From Elymus sibiricus (lineage: Eukaryota; Streptophyta; Magnoliopsida; Poales; Poaceae), in assembly GCA_039707655.1 (NCBI GenBank), contig CM077667.1, forward strand, positions 547,502,222-547,566,221: DNA of 64,000 bases, given 5' to 3'. The translations under genes were made by a program, and so were the position numbers. Under the pieces are notes generated by a model. That model saw only the letters and a program-made list of their open reading frames with translations, did not search any database and was not told where the DNA came from. Positions 37,476 to 51,416 of this stretch are shown here, one piece after another (position 1 is the first letter of the stretch; each line of letters opens with the position of its first letter).

Positions 37476-37654
37476 ATGACCTCTCTTTGTGAATTTCGCC
37501 CCGAAACCCTGTCACTGACGCTCCGGACCCAAAGCTTGCATAAAAACTCATCCAAAACTAACTTTTCAAGCGACCGTGCAGTGGAATTGTTTTCTTTACA
37601 AACCATTTCAGACAATTCGCGTTCACAAACTTTTCTCAAAATAGGTCTCCATAT

Positions 37655-38907
37655 ATGACCTCTCTTTGTGAATTTCGCCCCGAAACGCTGTCACTGACGC
37701 TCCGGACCCAAAGCTTCCATAAAAACTCATCCAAAACTAACTTTTCAAGCGACCGTGCAGTGGAATTGTTTTCTTGACAAACCATTTCAGAAATTTTGCG
37801 TTCACAAACTTTTCTCAAAATAGGTCTCCATATATTACCTCTCTTTCTGAATTTCGCCCCGAAACCCTGTCATTGAAGCTCCGGACCCAAAACTTGCATA
37901 AAAACTCATCCAAAACTAACTTTTCAAGCGACCGTGTAGTGGAATTGTTTTCTTTACAAACCATTTCAGACATTTCGCGTTCACAAACTTTTCTCAAAAT
38001 AGGTCTCCATATATGACCTCTCTTTGTGAATTTCGCCCCGAAACCCTGTCACTGTTGCTCCGGACCGAAAGCTTGTATAAAAACTCATCCAAAACTAGCT
38101 TTTCAAGCGACCGTGCAGTGGAATTGTTTTCTTTACAAACCATTTCAGACATTTCGCGTTCACAAACATTTCTCAAAATAGGTCTCCATATATGACCTCT
38201 CTTTGTGAATTTTGCCCCGAAACCTTGTCACTCATGACCCGGACCCAAAGCTTGCATAAAAACTCATCCAAAATTATCTTTTCAAGCAACCGTGCAGTGG
38301 AATTGTTTTCTTTACAAACCATTTCAGACATTTCGCGTTCACAAACTTTTCTCAAAATAGGTCTCCATATATGACCTCTCTTTGTGAATTTCGCCCCGAA
38401 ACCCTGTCACTGATGCTCCGGACCGAAAGCTTGCATAAAAACTCATCCAAAACTAGCTTTTCAAGCGACCGTGCAGTGGAATTGTTTTCTTTACAAACCA
38501 TTTCAGACATTTCGCGTTCACAAAATTTTCTCAAAATAGGTCTCCATATATGACCTCTCTTTGTGAATTTTGCCCCGAAACCCTGTCACTGATGCTCCGT
38601 ACCCAAAGCTTGCGTAAAAACTCATCCAAAATTACCTTTTCAAGCGACCGTGCAGTGGAATTGTTTTCTTTACAAACCATTTCAGACATTTCGCGTTCAC
38701 AAACTTTTCTCAAAATAGGTCTCCATATATGACCTCTCTTTGTGAATTTCGCCCCGAAACCCTGTCACTAACGCTCCGGACCCAAAGCTTGCATAAAAAC
38801 TCATCCAAAATTACCGTTTCGAGCGACCATGCAGTGGAATTGTTTTCTTTACAAACCATTTCACACATTTCGCGTTCACAAACTTTTCTCAAAATAGGTC
38901 TCCATAT
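37655..38907. repeat. 8-monomer unit, copy 2
   Basis: This is the second copy of the seven-monomer series at 36223 and is close to identical to it. Private changes include CTCTCTTTCTG near 37844, CATTGAAGC near 37872 and CAAAATTTTC near 38521. Confidence 0.85.
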
Positions 38908-41234
38908 ATGACCTCTCTTTGTGAATTTCGCCCCGAAACCCTGTCACTAACGCTCCGGACCCAAAGCTTGCATAAAGACTGATCCAAAACTAACTTTTCA
39001 AGCGACCGTGCAGTGGAATTGTTTTCTTTACAAACCATTTCAGACATTTCGCGTTCACAAACTTTTCTCAAAATAGGTCTTCATATATGACCCCTCTTTG
39101 TGAATTTCGCCCCGAAACCCTGTCACTGATGCTCCGGACCCAAAGCTTCCATAAAAACTCATCCAAAACTAACTTTTCAAGCGACCGTGCAGTGGAATTG
39201 TTTTCTTTACAAACCATTTCAGACATTTCGCGTTCACAAACTTTTCTCAAAATAGGTCTCCATATATTACCTCTCTTTGTGAATTTCGCCCCGAAACCCT
39301 GTCACTGATGCTCCGTATCCAAAGCTTGCATAAAAACTCATCCAAAATTACCTTTTCAAGCGACCGTGCAGTGGAATTGTTTTCCTTACAAACCATTTCA
39401 GACATTTCGCGTTCACAAACTTTTCTCAAAATAGGTCTCCATATATGACCTCTCTTTGTGAATTTCGCCCCGAAACCCTGTCACTAACGCTCCGGACCCA
39501 AAGCTTGCATAAAAACTCATCCAAAATTACCTTTTCAAGCGACCGTGCAGTGGAATTGTTTTCTTTACAAACCATTTCAGAAATTTCGCGTTCACAAACA
39601 TTTCTCAAAATAGGTCTCCATATATGACCTCTCTTTGTGAATTTCGCCCCGAAACCCTGTCACTAACGCTCCGGACCCAAAGCTTGCATAAAGACTGATC
39701 CAAAACTAACTTTTCAAGCGACCGTGCAGTGGAATTGTTTTCTTTACAAACCATTTCAGACATTTCGCGTTCACAAACTTTTCTCAAAATAGGTCTCCAT
39801 ATATGACCTATCTGTGTGAATTTCGCCCCGAAACCCTGTCACTGACGCTCCGGACCCAAAGCTTCCATAAGAACTCATCCAAAATTACCTTTTCAAGCGA
39901 CCGTGCAGTGGAATTGTTTTCTTTACAAACCATTTCAGACATTTCGCGTTCACAAACTTTTCTCAAAATAGGTCTCCATATATGACCTCTCTTTGTGAAT
40001 TTCGCCCCGAAACCCTGTCACTGATGCTCCGGACCGAAAGCTTGCATAAAAATTCATCCAAAATTAGCTTTTCAAGCGACCGTGCAGTGGAATTGTTTTC
40101 TTTACAAACCATTTCAGACATTTCGCGTTCACAAACTTTTCTCAAAATAGGTCTCCATATATGACCTCTCTTTGTGAATTTCGCCCCGAAACCCTGTCAC
40201 TAACGCTCCGGACCCAAAGCTTGCATAAAAACTCATCCAAAATTACCTTTTCAAGCGACCGTGCAGTGGAATTGTTTTCTTTACAAACCATTTCAGACAT
40301 TTCGCGTTCACAAACTTTTCTCAAAATAGGTCTCCATATATGACCTCTCTTTGTGAATTTCGCCCCGAAACCCTGTCACTGATGCTCCGGACCCAAAGCT
40401 TGCATAAAAACTCATCCAAAACTAACTTTTCAAGCGACCGTGCAGTGGAATTGTTTTCTTTACAAAGCATTTCAGACATTTCGCGTTCACAAACTTTTCT
40501 CAAAATAGGTCTCCATATATTACCTCTCTTTGTGAATTTCGCCCCGAAACCCTGTCACTGACGCTCCGGACCCAAAGCTTGCATAAAAACTCATCCAAAA
40601 CAAACTTTTCAAGCGACCGTGCAGTGGAATTGTTTTCTTTAGAAACCATTTCAGACATTTCGCGTTCACAAACTTTTCTCAAAATAGGTCTCCATATATT
40701 ACCTCCCTTTGTGAATTTCGCCCCGAAACCCTGTCACTAATGCTCCGTACCCAAAGCTTGCATAAAAACTCATCCAAAACTAACTTTTCAAGCGACCGTG
40801 CAGTGGAATTGTTTTCTTTACAAACCATTTCAGACATTTCGCGTTCACAAACTTTTCTCAAAATAGGTCTTCATATATGACCCCTCTTTGTGAATTTCGC
40901 CCCGAAACCCTGTCACTGATGCTCCGGACCCAAAGCTTCCATAAAAACTCATCCAAAACTAACTTTTCAAGAGACCGTGCAGTGGAATTGTTTTCTTTAC
41001 AAACCATTTCAGACATTTCGCGTTCACAAACTTTTCTCAAAATAGGTCTCCATATATGACCTCTCTTTGTGAATTTCGCCCCGAAACCCTGTCACTGATG
41101 CTCCGGACCGAAAGCTTGCATAAAAACTCATCCAAAATTAGCTTTTCAAGCGACCGTGCAGTGGAATTGTTTTCTTTACAAACCATTTCAGACATTTCGC
41201 GTTCACAAACTTTTCTCAAAATAGGTCTCCATAT
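38908..41234. repeat. Mixed segment with repeated GGTCTTCAT and AAAGACTG units
   Basis: These monomers mostly match units at 27.8-30.3 kb. The CATAAAGACTGATCC unit occurs twice (38908 and 39624). The GGTCTTCATATATGACCCC unit also occurs twice (39087 and 40877). No clean HOR period spans the segment. Confidence 0.7.
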
Positions 41235-41771
41235 ATGACCTCTCTTTGTGAATTTCGCCCCGAAACCCTGTCACTAACGCTCCGGACCCAAAGCTTGCAT
41301 AAAAACTCATCCAAAATTACCTTTTCAAGCGACCGTGCAGTGGAACTGTTTTCTTTACAAACCATTTCAGAAATTTCGCGTTCACAAACATTTCTCAAAA
41401 TAGGTCTCCATATATGACCTCTCTTTGTGAATTTCGCCCCGAAACCCTGTCACTGATGCTTCGGACCGAAAGCTTGCATAAAAACTCATCCAAAATTAGC
41501 TTTTCAAGCGACCGCGCAGTGGAATTGTTTTCTTTACAAACCATTTCAGACATTTCGCGTTCACAAACTTTTCTCAAAATAGGTCTCTATATATTACCTC
41601 TCTTTGTGAATTTCGCCCCGAAACCCTGTCACTGACGCTCCGGACCCAAAGCTTGCATAAAAACTCATCCAAAATTACCTTTTCAAGCGACCGTGCAGTG
41701 GAATTGTTTTCTTTACAAACCATTTCAGACATTTCGCGTTCACAAACTTTTCTCAAAATAGGTCTCCATAT
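41235..41771. repeat. Three-monomer HOR (537 bp), copy 1
   Basis: Three monomers are marked by GGAACTGTTTTC with AAACATTTCTC, by the CCGGACCGAAAG/ATTAGC combination, and by GGTCTCTATATATTACC. They recur immediately at 41772. Private change: GATGCTTCGG near 41460. Confidence 0.88.
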
Positions 41772-42308
41772 ATGACCTCTCTTTGTGAATTTCGCCCCGA
41801 AACCCTGTCACTAACGCTCCGGACCCAAAGCTTGCATAAAAACTCATCCAAAATTACCTTTTCAAGCGACCGTGCAGTGGAACTGTTTTCTTTACAAACC
41901 ATTTCAGAAATTTCGCGTTCACAAACATTTCTCAAAATAGGTCTCCATATATGACCTCTCTTTGTGAATTTCGCCCCGAAACCCTGTCACTGATGCTCCG
42001 GACCGAAAGCTTGCATAAAAACTCATCCAAAATTAGCTTTTCAAGCGACCGTGCAGTGGAATTGTTTTCTTTACAAACCATTTCAGACATTTCGCGTTCA
42101 CAAACTTTTCTCAAAATAGGTCTCTATATATTACCTCTCTTTGTGAATTTCGCCCCGAAACCCTGTCACTGACGCTCCGGACCCAAAGCTTGCATAAAAA
42201 CTCATCCAAAATTACCTTTTCAAGCGACCGTGCAGTGGAATTGTTTTCTTTACAAACCATTTCAGACATTTTGCGTTCACAAACTTTTCTCAAAATAGGT
42301 CTCCATAT
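41772..42308. repeat. Three-monomer HOR (537 bp), copy 2
   Basis: This is a tandem duplicate of 41235-41771 at exactly three monomers. The GGAACTG and GGTCTCTATATATT markers are repeated at 41878 and 42120. The same first two units reappear once more at 45710-46067. Confidence 0.88.
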
Positions 42309-45300
42309 ATGACCTCTCTTTGTGAATTTCGCCCCGAAACCCTGTCACTAACGCTCCGGACCCAAAGCTTGCATAAAGACTCATCCAAAACTAACTTTTC
42401 AAGCGACCGTGCAGTGGAATTGTTTTCTTTACAAACCATTTCAGACATTTCGCGTTCACAAACTTTTCTCAAAATAGGTCTCCATATATGACCTCTCTTT
42501 GTGAATTTCGCCCCGAAACCCTGTCACTGACGCTCCGGACCCAAAGCTTCCATAAGAACTCATCCAAAATTACCTTTTCAAGCGACCGTGCAGTGGAATT
42601 GTTTTCTTTACAAACCATTTCAGACATTTCGCATTCACAAACTTTTCTCAAAATAGGTCTCCAAATATTACCTCCCTTTGTGAATTTCGCCCCGAAACCC
42701 TGTCACTAACGCTCCGTACCCAAAGCTTGCATAAAAACTCATACAAAACTAACTTTTCAAGCGACCGTGCAGTGGAATTGTTTTCTTTACAAACCATTTC
42801 AGACATTTCGCGTTCACAAACTTTTCTCAAAATAGGTCTCCATATATGACCTCTCTTTGTGAATTTCGCCCCGAAACCCTGTCACTGATGCTCCGTACCC
42901 AAAGCTTGAATAAAAACTCATCCAAAATTACCTTTTCAAGCGACCGTGCAGTGGAATTGTTTTCTTTACAAACCATTTCAGACATTTCGCGTTCACAAAC
43001 TTTTCTCAAAATAGGTCTCCATATATGACCTCTCTTTGTGAATTTCGCCCCGAAACCCTGTCACTAACGCTCCGGACCCAAAGCTTGCATAAAAACTCAT
43101 CCAAAATTACCTTTTCAAGCGACCGTGCAGTGGAATTGTTTTCTTTACAAACCATTTCAGAAATTTTGCGTTCACAAACTTTTCTCAAAATAGGTCTCCA
43201 TATATGACCTCTCTTTGTGAATTTCGCCCCGAAACCCTGTCACTGATGCTCCGTACCCAAAGCTTGAATAAAAACTCATCCAAAATTACCTTTCCAAGCG
43301 ACCGTGCAGTGGAATTGTTTTCTTTACAAACCATTTCAAACATTTCGCGTTCACAAACTTTTCTCAAAATAGGTCTCCATATATGACCTCTCTTTGTGAA
43401 TTTCGCCCCGAAACCCTGTCACTAACGCTCCGGACCCAAAGCTTGCATAAAAACTCATCCAAAATTACCTTTTCAAGCGACCGTGCAGTGGAATTGTTTT
43501 CTTTACAAACCATTTCCGACATTTCGTGTTCACAAACTTTTCTCAAAATAGGTCTCCATATATGACCTCTCTTTGTGAATTTCGCCTCGAAACCCTGTCA
43601 CTGACGCTCCGGACCCAAAGCTTGCATAAAAACTCATCCAATACTAACTTTTCAAGCGATCGTGCAGTGGAATTGTTTTCTTTACAAACCATTTCAGACA
43701 TTTCGCGTTCACAAACTTTTCTCAAAATAGGTCTTCATATATGACCTCTCTTTGTGAATTTCGCTCCGAAACCCTGTCACTGACGCTCCGGACCCTAAGC
43801 TTGCATAAAAACTCATCCAAAATTACCTTTTCAAGCGACCGTGCAGTGGAATTGTTTTCTTTACAAACCATTTCAGACATTTCGCGTTCACAAACTTTTC
43901 TCAAAATAGGTCTCCATATATTACCTCCCTTTGTGAATTTCGCCCCGAAACCCTGTCACTAACGCTACGTACCCAAATCTTGCATAAAAATTCATCCAAA
44001 ACTAACTTTTGAAGCGACCGTGCAGTGGAATTCTTTTCTTTACAAACCATTTCAGACGTTTCGCTTTCACAAACTTTTCTCAAAATAGGTCTCCATATAT
44101 GACCTCTCTTTGTGAATTTCGCCCCGAAACCCTGTCACTGATGCTCCGTACCCAAAGCTTGCATAAAAACTCATCCAAAATTACCTTTTCAAGCGACCGT
44201 GCAGTGGAATTGTTTTCTTTACAAACCATTTTCGACATTTCGCGTTCACAAACTTTTCTCAAAATAGGTCTCCATATATGACCTCTCTTTGTGAATTTCG
44301 CCCCGAAACCCTGTCACTAACGCTCCGGAACCAAAGCTTGCATAAAAACTCATCCAAAATTACCTTTTCAAGCGACCGTGCAGTGGAATTGTTTTCTTTA
44401 CAAACCATTTCAGAAATTTCGCGTTCACAAACATTTCTCAAAATAGGTCTCCATATATGACCTCTCTTTGTGAATTTCGCCCCGAAACCCTGTCACTGAT
44501 GCTCCGTATCCAAAGCTTGCATAAAAACTCATCCAAAATTACCTTTTCAAGCGACCGTGCAGTGGAATTGTTTTCTTTACAAACCATTTCAGACATTTCG
44601 CGTTCACAAACTTTTCTCAAAATAGGTCTCTATATATTACCTCTCTTTGTGAATTTCGCCCCGAAACCCTGTCACTGACGCTCCGGACCCAAAGCCTGCA
44701 TAAAAACTCATCCAAAATTACCTTTTCAAGCGACCGTGCAGTGGAATTGTTTTCTTTACAAACCATTTCAGACATTTCGCGTTCACAAACTTTTCTCAAA
44801 ATAGGTCTCCATATATGACCTCTCTTTGTGAATTTCGCCCCGAAACCCTGTCACTAACGCTCCGGACCCAAAGCTTGCATAAAGACTCATCAAAAACTAA
44901 CTTTTCAAGCGACCGTGCAGTGGAATTGTTTTGTTTACAAACCATTTCAGACATTTCGCGTTCACAAACTTTTCTCAAAATAGGTCTCCATATATGACCT
45001 CTCTTTGTGAATTTCGCCCCGAAACCCTGTCACTGACGCTCCGGACCCAAAGCTTCCATAAGAACTCATCCAAAATTACCTTTTCAAGCGACCGTGCAGT
45101 GGAATTGTTTTCTTTACAAACCATTTCAGACATTTCGCATTCACAAACTTTTCTCAAAATAGGTCTCCATATATTACCTCCCTTTGTGAATTTCGCCCCG
45201 AAACCCTGTCACTAACGCTCCGTACCCAAAGCTTGCATAAAAACTCATACAAAACTAACTTTTCAAGCGACCGTGCAGTGGAATTGTTTTCTTTACAAAC

Positions 45301-47499
45301 CATTTCAGACATTTCGCGTTCACAAACTTTTCTCAAAATAGGTCTCTATATATGACCTCTCTTTGTGAATTTCGCCCCGAAACCCTGTCACTAACGCTCC
45401 GGACCCAAAGCTTGCATAAAAACTCATCCAAAATTACCGTTTCGAGCGACCATGCAGTGGAATTGTTTTCTTTACAAACCATTTCATTCATTTCGCGTTC
45501 ACAAACTTTTCTCAAAATAGGTCTCCATATATGACCTCTCTTTGTGAATTTCGCCCCGAAACCCTGTCACTAACGCTCCGGACCCAAAGCTTGCATAAAG
45601 ACTCATCCAAAATTACCTTTTCAAGCGACCGTGCAGTGGAATTGTTTTCTTTACAAACCATTTCAGACATTTCGCGTTCACAAACTTTTCTCAAAATAGG
45701 TCTCCATATATGACCTCTCTTTGTGAATTTCGCCCCGAAACCCTGTCACTAACGCTCCGGACCCAAAGCTTGCATAAAAACTCATCCAAAATTACCTTTT
45801 CAAGCGACCGTGCAGTGGAACTGTTTTCTTTACAAACCATTTCAGAAATTTCGCGTTCACAAACATTTCTCAAAATAGGTCTCCATATATGACCTCTCTT
45901 TGTGAATTTCGCCCCGAAACCCTGTCACTGATGCTCCGGACCGAAAGCTTGCATAAAAACTCATCCAAAATTAGCTTTTCAAGCGACCGTGCAGTGGAAT
46001 TGTTTTCTTTACAAACCATTTCAGACATTTCGCGTTCACAAACTTTTCTCAAAATAGGTCTCCATATATGACCTCTCTTTGTGAATTTCGCCCCGAAACC
46101 CTGTCACTTATGCTCCGGACCCAAAGCTTGCATAAAAACTCATCCAAAACTAACTTTTCAAGCGACCGTGCAGTGGAATTGTTTTCTTTTCAAACCATTT
46201 CAGACATTTCGCGTTCACAAACTTTTCTCAAAATAGGTCTCCATATATGACCTCTCTTTGTGAATTTCGCCCCGAAACCCTGTCACTAACGCTCCGGACC
46301 CAAAGCTTGCATAAAGACTCATCCAAAACTAACTTTTCAAGCGACCGTGCAGTGGAATTGTTTTCTTTACAAACCATTTCAGACATTTCGCGTTCACTAA
46401 CTTTTCTCAAAATAGGTCTCCATATATGACCTCTCTTTGTGAATTTCGCCCCGAAACCCTGTCACTAACGCTCCGGACCCAAAGCTTGCATAAAAACTCA
46501 TCCAAAACTAACTTTTCAAGCGACCGTGCAGTGGAATTGTTTTCTTTACAAACCATTTCAGACATTTCGCGTTCACAAACTTTTCTCAAAATAGGTCTCC
46601 ATATATGACCTCTCTTTGTGAATTTCGCCCCGAAACCCTGTCACTGACGCTCCGGACCCAAAGCTTCCATAAAAACTCATCCAAAATTACCTTTTCAAGA
46701 GACCGTGCAGTGGAATTGTTTTCTTTACAATCCATTTCAGACATTTCGCGTTCACAAACTTTTCTCAAAATAGGTCTCCATATATTACCTCCCTTTGTGA
46801 ATTTCACCCCGAAACCCTGTCACTAACGCTCCGTACCCAAAGCTTGCATATAAACTCATCCAAAACTAACTTTTCAAGCGACCGTGCAGTGGAATTGTTT
46901 TCTTTACAAACCATTTCAGACATTTCGTGTTCACAAACTTTTCTCAAAATAGGTCTCCATATATGACCTCTCTTTGTGAATTTCGCCCCGAAACCCTATC
47001 ACTGATGCTCCGTACCCAAAGCTTGCATAAAAACTCATCCAAAATTACCTTTTCAAGCGACCGTGCAGTGGAATTGTTTTCTTTACAAACCATTTCAGAC
47101 ATTTCGCGTTCACAAACTTTTGTCAAAATAGGTCTCCATATATGACCTCTCTTTGTGAATTTCGCCCCGAAACCCTGTCACTAACGCTCCGGACCCAAAG
47201 CTTGCATAAAAACTCATCCAAAATTACCTTTTCAAGCGACCGTGCAGTGGAATTGTTTTCTTTACAAACCATTTCAGACATTTCGCGTTCACAAACTTTT
47301 CTCAAAATAGGTCTCCATATATGACCTCTCTTTGTGAATTTCGCCCCGAAACGCTGTCACTAACGCTCCGGACCCTAAGCTTGCATAAAAACTCATCCAA
47401 AATTACCTTTTCAAGCGACCGTGCAGTGGAATTGTTTTCTTTACAAACCATTTGAGACATTTCGCGTTCACAAACTTTTCTCAAAATAGGTCTCCATAT
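42309..47499. repeat. Central-right segment of short shuffled modules
   Basis: A three-monomer module (CATAAAGACTC; CATAAGAAC with TTCGCATTC; CATACAAAAC) at 42309-42845 recurs at 44815-45351, 2506 bp (14 monomers) later. A GCTTGAATAAA unit occurs at 42846 and 43204 with one unit between. One unit at 43920-44098 has CCAAATCTTGC, TTTTGAAGCG and GAATTCTTTTC, creating an EcoRI site; related units appear from 52312 on. Phase shows no net length change, so rearrangement was by whole monomers. Confidence 0.75.
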
Positions 47500-48573
47500 A
47501 TGACCTCTCTTTGTGAATTTCGCCCCGAAACCCTATCACTGATGCTCCGGACACAAAGCTTGCATAAAAACTAATCGAAAATTACCTTTTCAAGCGACCG
47601 TGCAATGGAATTGTTTTCTTTACAAACCATTTCAGACATTTTGCGTTCGCAAACTTTTCTCAAAATAGGTCTCCATATATGACCTCTCTTTGTGAATTTC
47701 GCCCCGAAACCCTGTCACTAACGCTCCGGACCCAAAGCTTGCATAAAAACTCATCCAAAATTACCTTTTCAAGCGACCGTGCAGTGGAATTGTTTTCTTT
47801 ACAAACCATTTCAGAAATTTTGCGTTCACAAACTTTTCTCAAAATAGGTCTCCATATATGACCTCTCTTTGTGAATTTCGCCCCGGAACCCTGTCACTAA
47901 CGCTCCGGACCCAAAGCTTGCATAAAAACTCATCCAAAATTACCTTTTCAAGCGACCGTGCAGTGGAATTGTTTTCTTTACAAACCATGTCAGACATTTC
48001 GCGTTCACAAACTTTTCTTAAAATAGGTCCCCATATATGACCTCTCTTTGTGAATTTCGCCCCGAAACCCAGTCACTAACGCTCCGGACCCAAAGCTTGC
48101 ATAAAGACTCATCCAAAACTAACTTTTCAAGCGACCGTGCAGTGGAATTGTTTTCTTTACAAACCATTTCAGACATTTCGCGTTCACAAACTTTTCTCAA
48201 AATAGGTCTCCATATATGACCTCTCTTTGTGAATTTCGCCCCGAAACCCTGTCACTGACGCTCCGGACCCAAAGCTTCCATAAAAACTCATCCAAAATTA
48301 CCTTTTCAAGAGACCGTGCAGTGGAATTGTTTTCTTTACAATCCATTTCAGACATTTCGCGTTCACAAACTTTTCTCAAAATAGGTCTCCATATATTACC
48401 TCCCTTTGTGAATTTCACCCCGAAACCCTGTCACTAACGCTCCGTACCCAAAGCTTGCATATAAACTCATCCAAAACTAACTTTTCAAGCGACCGTGCAG
48501 TGGAATTGTCTTCTTTACAAACCATTTCAGACATTTCGCGTTCACAAACTTTTCTCAAAATAGGTCTCCGTAT
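47500..48573. repeat. Six-monomer module, copy 1
   Basis: This recurs at 50343-51416 at an offset of 2843 bp, which is 16 monomers minus the 21-bp deletion between them. Shared markers are CGGACACAAAG with GTGCAATGG and GTTCGCAAAC, ACCATGTCAG, TAGGTCCCCATAT, CCCAGTCACTAAC, TTCAAGAGACC with TTTACAATCC, TTTCACCCCG and GCATATAAAC with TTGTCTTC. Confidence 0.85.
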
Positions 48574-48731
48574 ATGACCTCTCTTTGTGAATTTCGCCCC
48601 GAAACCCTGTCACTAACGCTCCGGACCCAAAGCTTGCATAATTCAAGCGACCGTGCAGTGGAATTGTTTTCTTTACAAACCATGTCAGACATTTCGCGTT
48701 CACAAACTTTTGTCAAAATAGGTCTCCATAT
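48574..48731. repeat. 158-bp monomer with 21-bp internal deletion
   Basis: GCATA is joined directly to ATTCAAGCGACC at about 48640/48641. This removes 21 bp that normally hold the AAACTCATCC and variable ATTACC region. It is the only indel larger than one base in the window and the only strongly short monomer. Its flanks match the normal monomers at 48395 and 48732, and it shares the ACCATGTCAG variant of the monomer at 47858. Retained landmarks include the TTTCG dyad, AAGCTT and GTGCAGTGG. Confidence 0.95.
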
Positions 48732-50342
48732 ATGACCTCTCTTTGTGAATTTCGCCCCGAAACCCAGTCACTAACGCTCCGGACCCAAAGCTTGCATAAA
48801 GACTCATCCAAAACTAACTTTTCAAGCGACCGTGCAGTGGAATTGTTTTCTTTACAAACCATTTCAGACATTTCGCGTTCACAAACTTTTCTCAAAATAG
48901 GTCTCCATATATGACCTCTCTTTGTGAATTTCGCCCCGAAACCCTGTCACTGACGCTCCGGACCCAAAGCTTCCATAAAAACTCATCCAAAATTACCTTT
49001 TCAAGAGACCGTGCAGTGGAATTGTTTTCTTTACAAACCATTTCAGACATTTCGCGTTCACAAACTTTTCTCAAAATAGGTCTCCATATATTACCTCCCT
49101 TTGTGAATTTCACCCCGAAACCCTGTCACTAACAATCCGTACCCAAAGCTTGCATATAAACTCATCCAAAACTAACTTTTCAAGCGACCGTGCAGTGGAA
49201 TTGTTTTCTTTACAAACCATTTCAGACATTTCGCGTTCACAAACTTTTCTCAAAATAGGTCTCCATATATGACCTCTCTTTGTGAATTTCGCCCCGAAAC
49301 CCTATCACTGATGCTCCGTACCCAAAGCTTGCATAAAAACTCATCCAAAATTACCTTTTCAAGCGACCGTGCAGTGGAATTGTTTTCTTTACAAACCATT
49401 TCAGACATTTCGCGTTCACAAACTTTTGTCAAAATAGGTCTCCATATATGACCTCTCTTTGTGAATTTCGCCCCGAAACCCTGTCACTAACGCTCCGGAC
49501 CCAAAGCTTGCATAAAAACTCATCCAAAATTACCTTTTCAAGCGACCGTGCAGTGGAATTGTTTTCTTTACAAACCTTTTCAGACATTTCGCGTTCACAA
49601 ACTTTTCTCAAAATAGGTCTCCATATATGACCTCTCTTTGTGAATTTCGCCCCGAAACCCTGTCACTGACGCTCCGGACCCAAAGCTTGCATAAAAACTC
49701 ATCCAAAACTAACTTTTCAAGCAACCGTGCAGTGGAATTGTTTTCTTTACAAACCATTTCAGACATTTCGCGTTCACAAACTTTTGTCAAAATAGGTCTC
49801 CATATATGACCTCTCTTTGTGAATTTCGCCCCGAAACCCTGTCACTAACGCTCCGGACCCAAAGCTTGCATAAAAACTCATCCAAAATTACCGTTTCGAG
49901 CGACCATGCAGTGGAATTGTTTTCTTTACAAACCATTTCAGACATTTCGCGTTCACAAACTTTTCTCAAAATAGGTCTCCATATATGACCTCTCTTTGTG
50001 AATTTCGCCCCGAAACCCTGTCACTGACGCTCCGGACCCAAAGCTTGCATAAAAACTCATCGAAAATTAACTTTTCAAGCGACCGTGCAGTGGAATTGTT
50101 TTCTTTACAAACCATTTCAGACATTTCGCGTACACAAACTTTTCTCAAAATAGGTCTCCATATATTACCTCTCTTTGTGAATTTCGCCACGAAACCCTGT
50201 CACTGAAGCTCCGGACCCAAAACTTGCATAAAAACTCATCCAAAACTAACTTTTCAAGCGACCGTGCAGTGGAATAGTTTTCTTTACAAACCATTTCAGT
50301 CATTTCGCGTTCACAAAGTTTTCTCAAAATAGGTCTCCATAT

Positions 50343-51416
50343 ATGACCTCTCTTTGTGAATTTCGCCCCGAAACCCTATCACTGATGCTCCGGACACAAA
50401 GCTTGCATAAAAACTAATCCAAAATTACCTTTTCAAGCGACCGTGCAATGGAATTGTTTTCTTTACAAACCATTTCAGACATTTCGCGTTCGCAAACTTT
50501 TCTCAAAATAGGTCTCCATATATGACCTCTCTTTGTGAATTTCGCCCCGAAACCCTGTCACTAACGCTCCGGACCCAAAGCTTGCATAAAAACTCATCCA
50601 AAATTACCTTTTCAAGCGACCGTGCAGTGGAATTGTTTTCTTTACAAACCATTTCAGAAATTTTGCGTTCACAAACTTTTCTCAAAATAGGTCTCCATAT
50701 ATGACCTCTCTTTGTGAATTTCGCCCCGAAACCCTGTCACTAACGCTCCGGACCCAAAGCTTGCATAAAAACTCATCCAAAATTACCTTTTCAAGCGACC
50801 GTGCAGTGGAATTGTTTTCTTTACAAACCATGTCAGACATTTCGCGTTCACAAACTTTTCTCAAAATAGGTCCCCATATATGACCTCTCTTTGTGAATTT
50901 CGCCCCGAAACCCAGTCACTAACGCTCCGGACCCAAAGCTTGCATAAAGACTCATCCAAAACTAACTTTTCAAGCGACCGTGCAGTGGAATTGTTTTCTT
51001 TACAAACCATTTCAGACATTTCGCGTTCACAAACTTTTCTCAAAATAGGTCTCCATATATGACCTCTCTTTGTGAATTTCGCCCCGAAACCCTGTCACTG
51101 ACGCTCCGGACCCAAAGCTTCCATAAAAACTCATCCAAAATTACCTTTTCAAGAGACCGTGCAGTGGAATTGTTTTCTTTACAATCCATTTCAGACATTT
51201 CGCGTTCACAAACTTTTCTCAAAATAGGTCTCCATATATTACCTCCCTTTGTGAATTTCACCCCGAAACCCTGTCACTAACGCTCCGTACCCAAAGCTTG
51301 CATATAAACTCATCCAAAACTAACTTTTCAAGCGACCGTGCAGTGGAATTGTCTTCTTTACAAACCATTTCAGACATTTCGCGTTCACAAACTTTTCTCA
51401 AAATAGGTCTCCATAT
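50343..51416. repeat. Six-monomer module, copy 2
   Basis: This is the second copy of 47500-48573. It includes a three-monomer part (CCCAGTCAC with AAAGACTC; TTCAAGAGACC; TTTCACCCCG with GCATATAAAC) that is also present at 48732-49268. Between the copies lies a segment (49090-49626) resembling 46784-47320, so at least two nested exchanges are needed. Confidence 0.85.
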
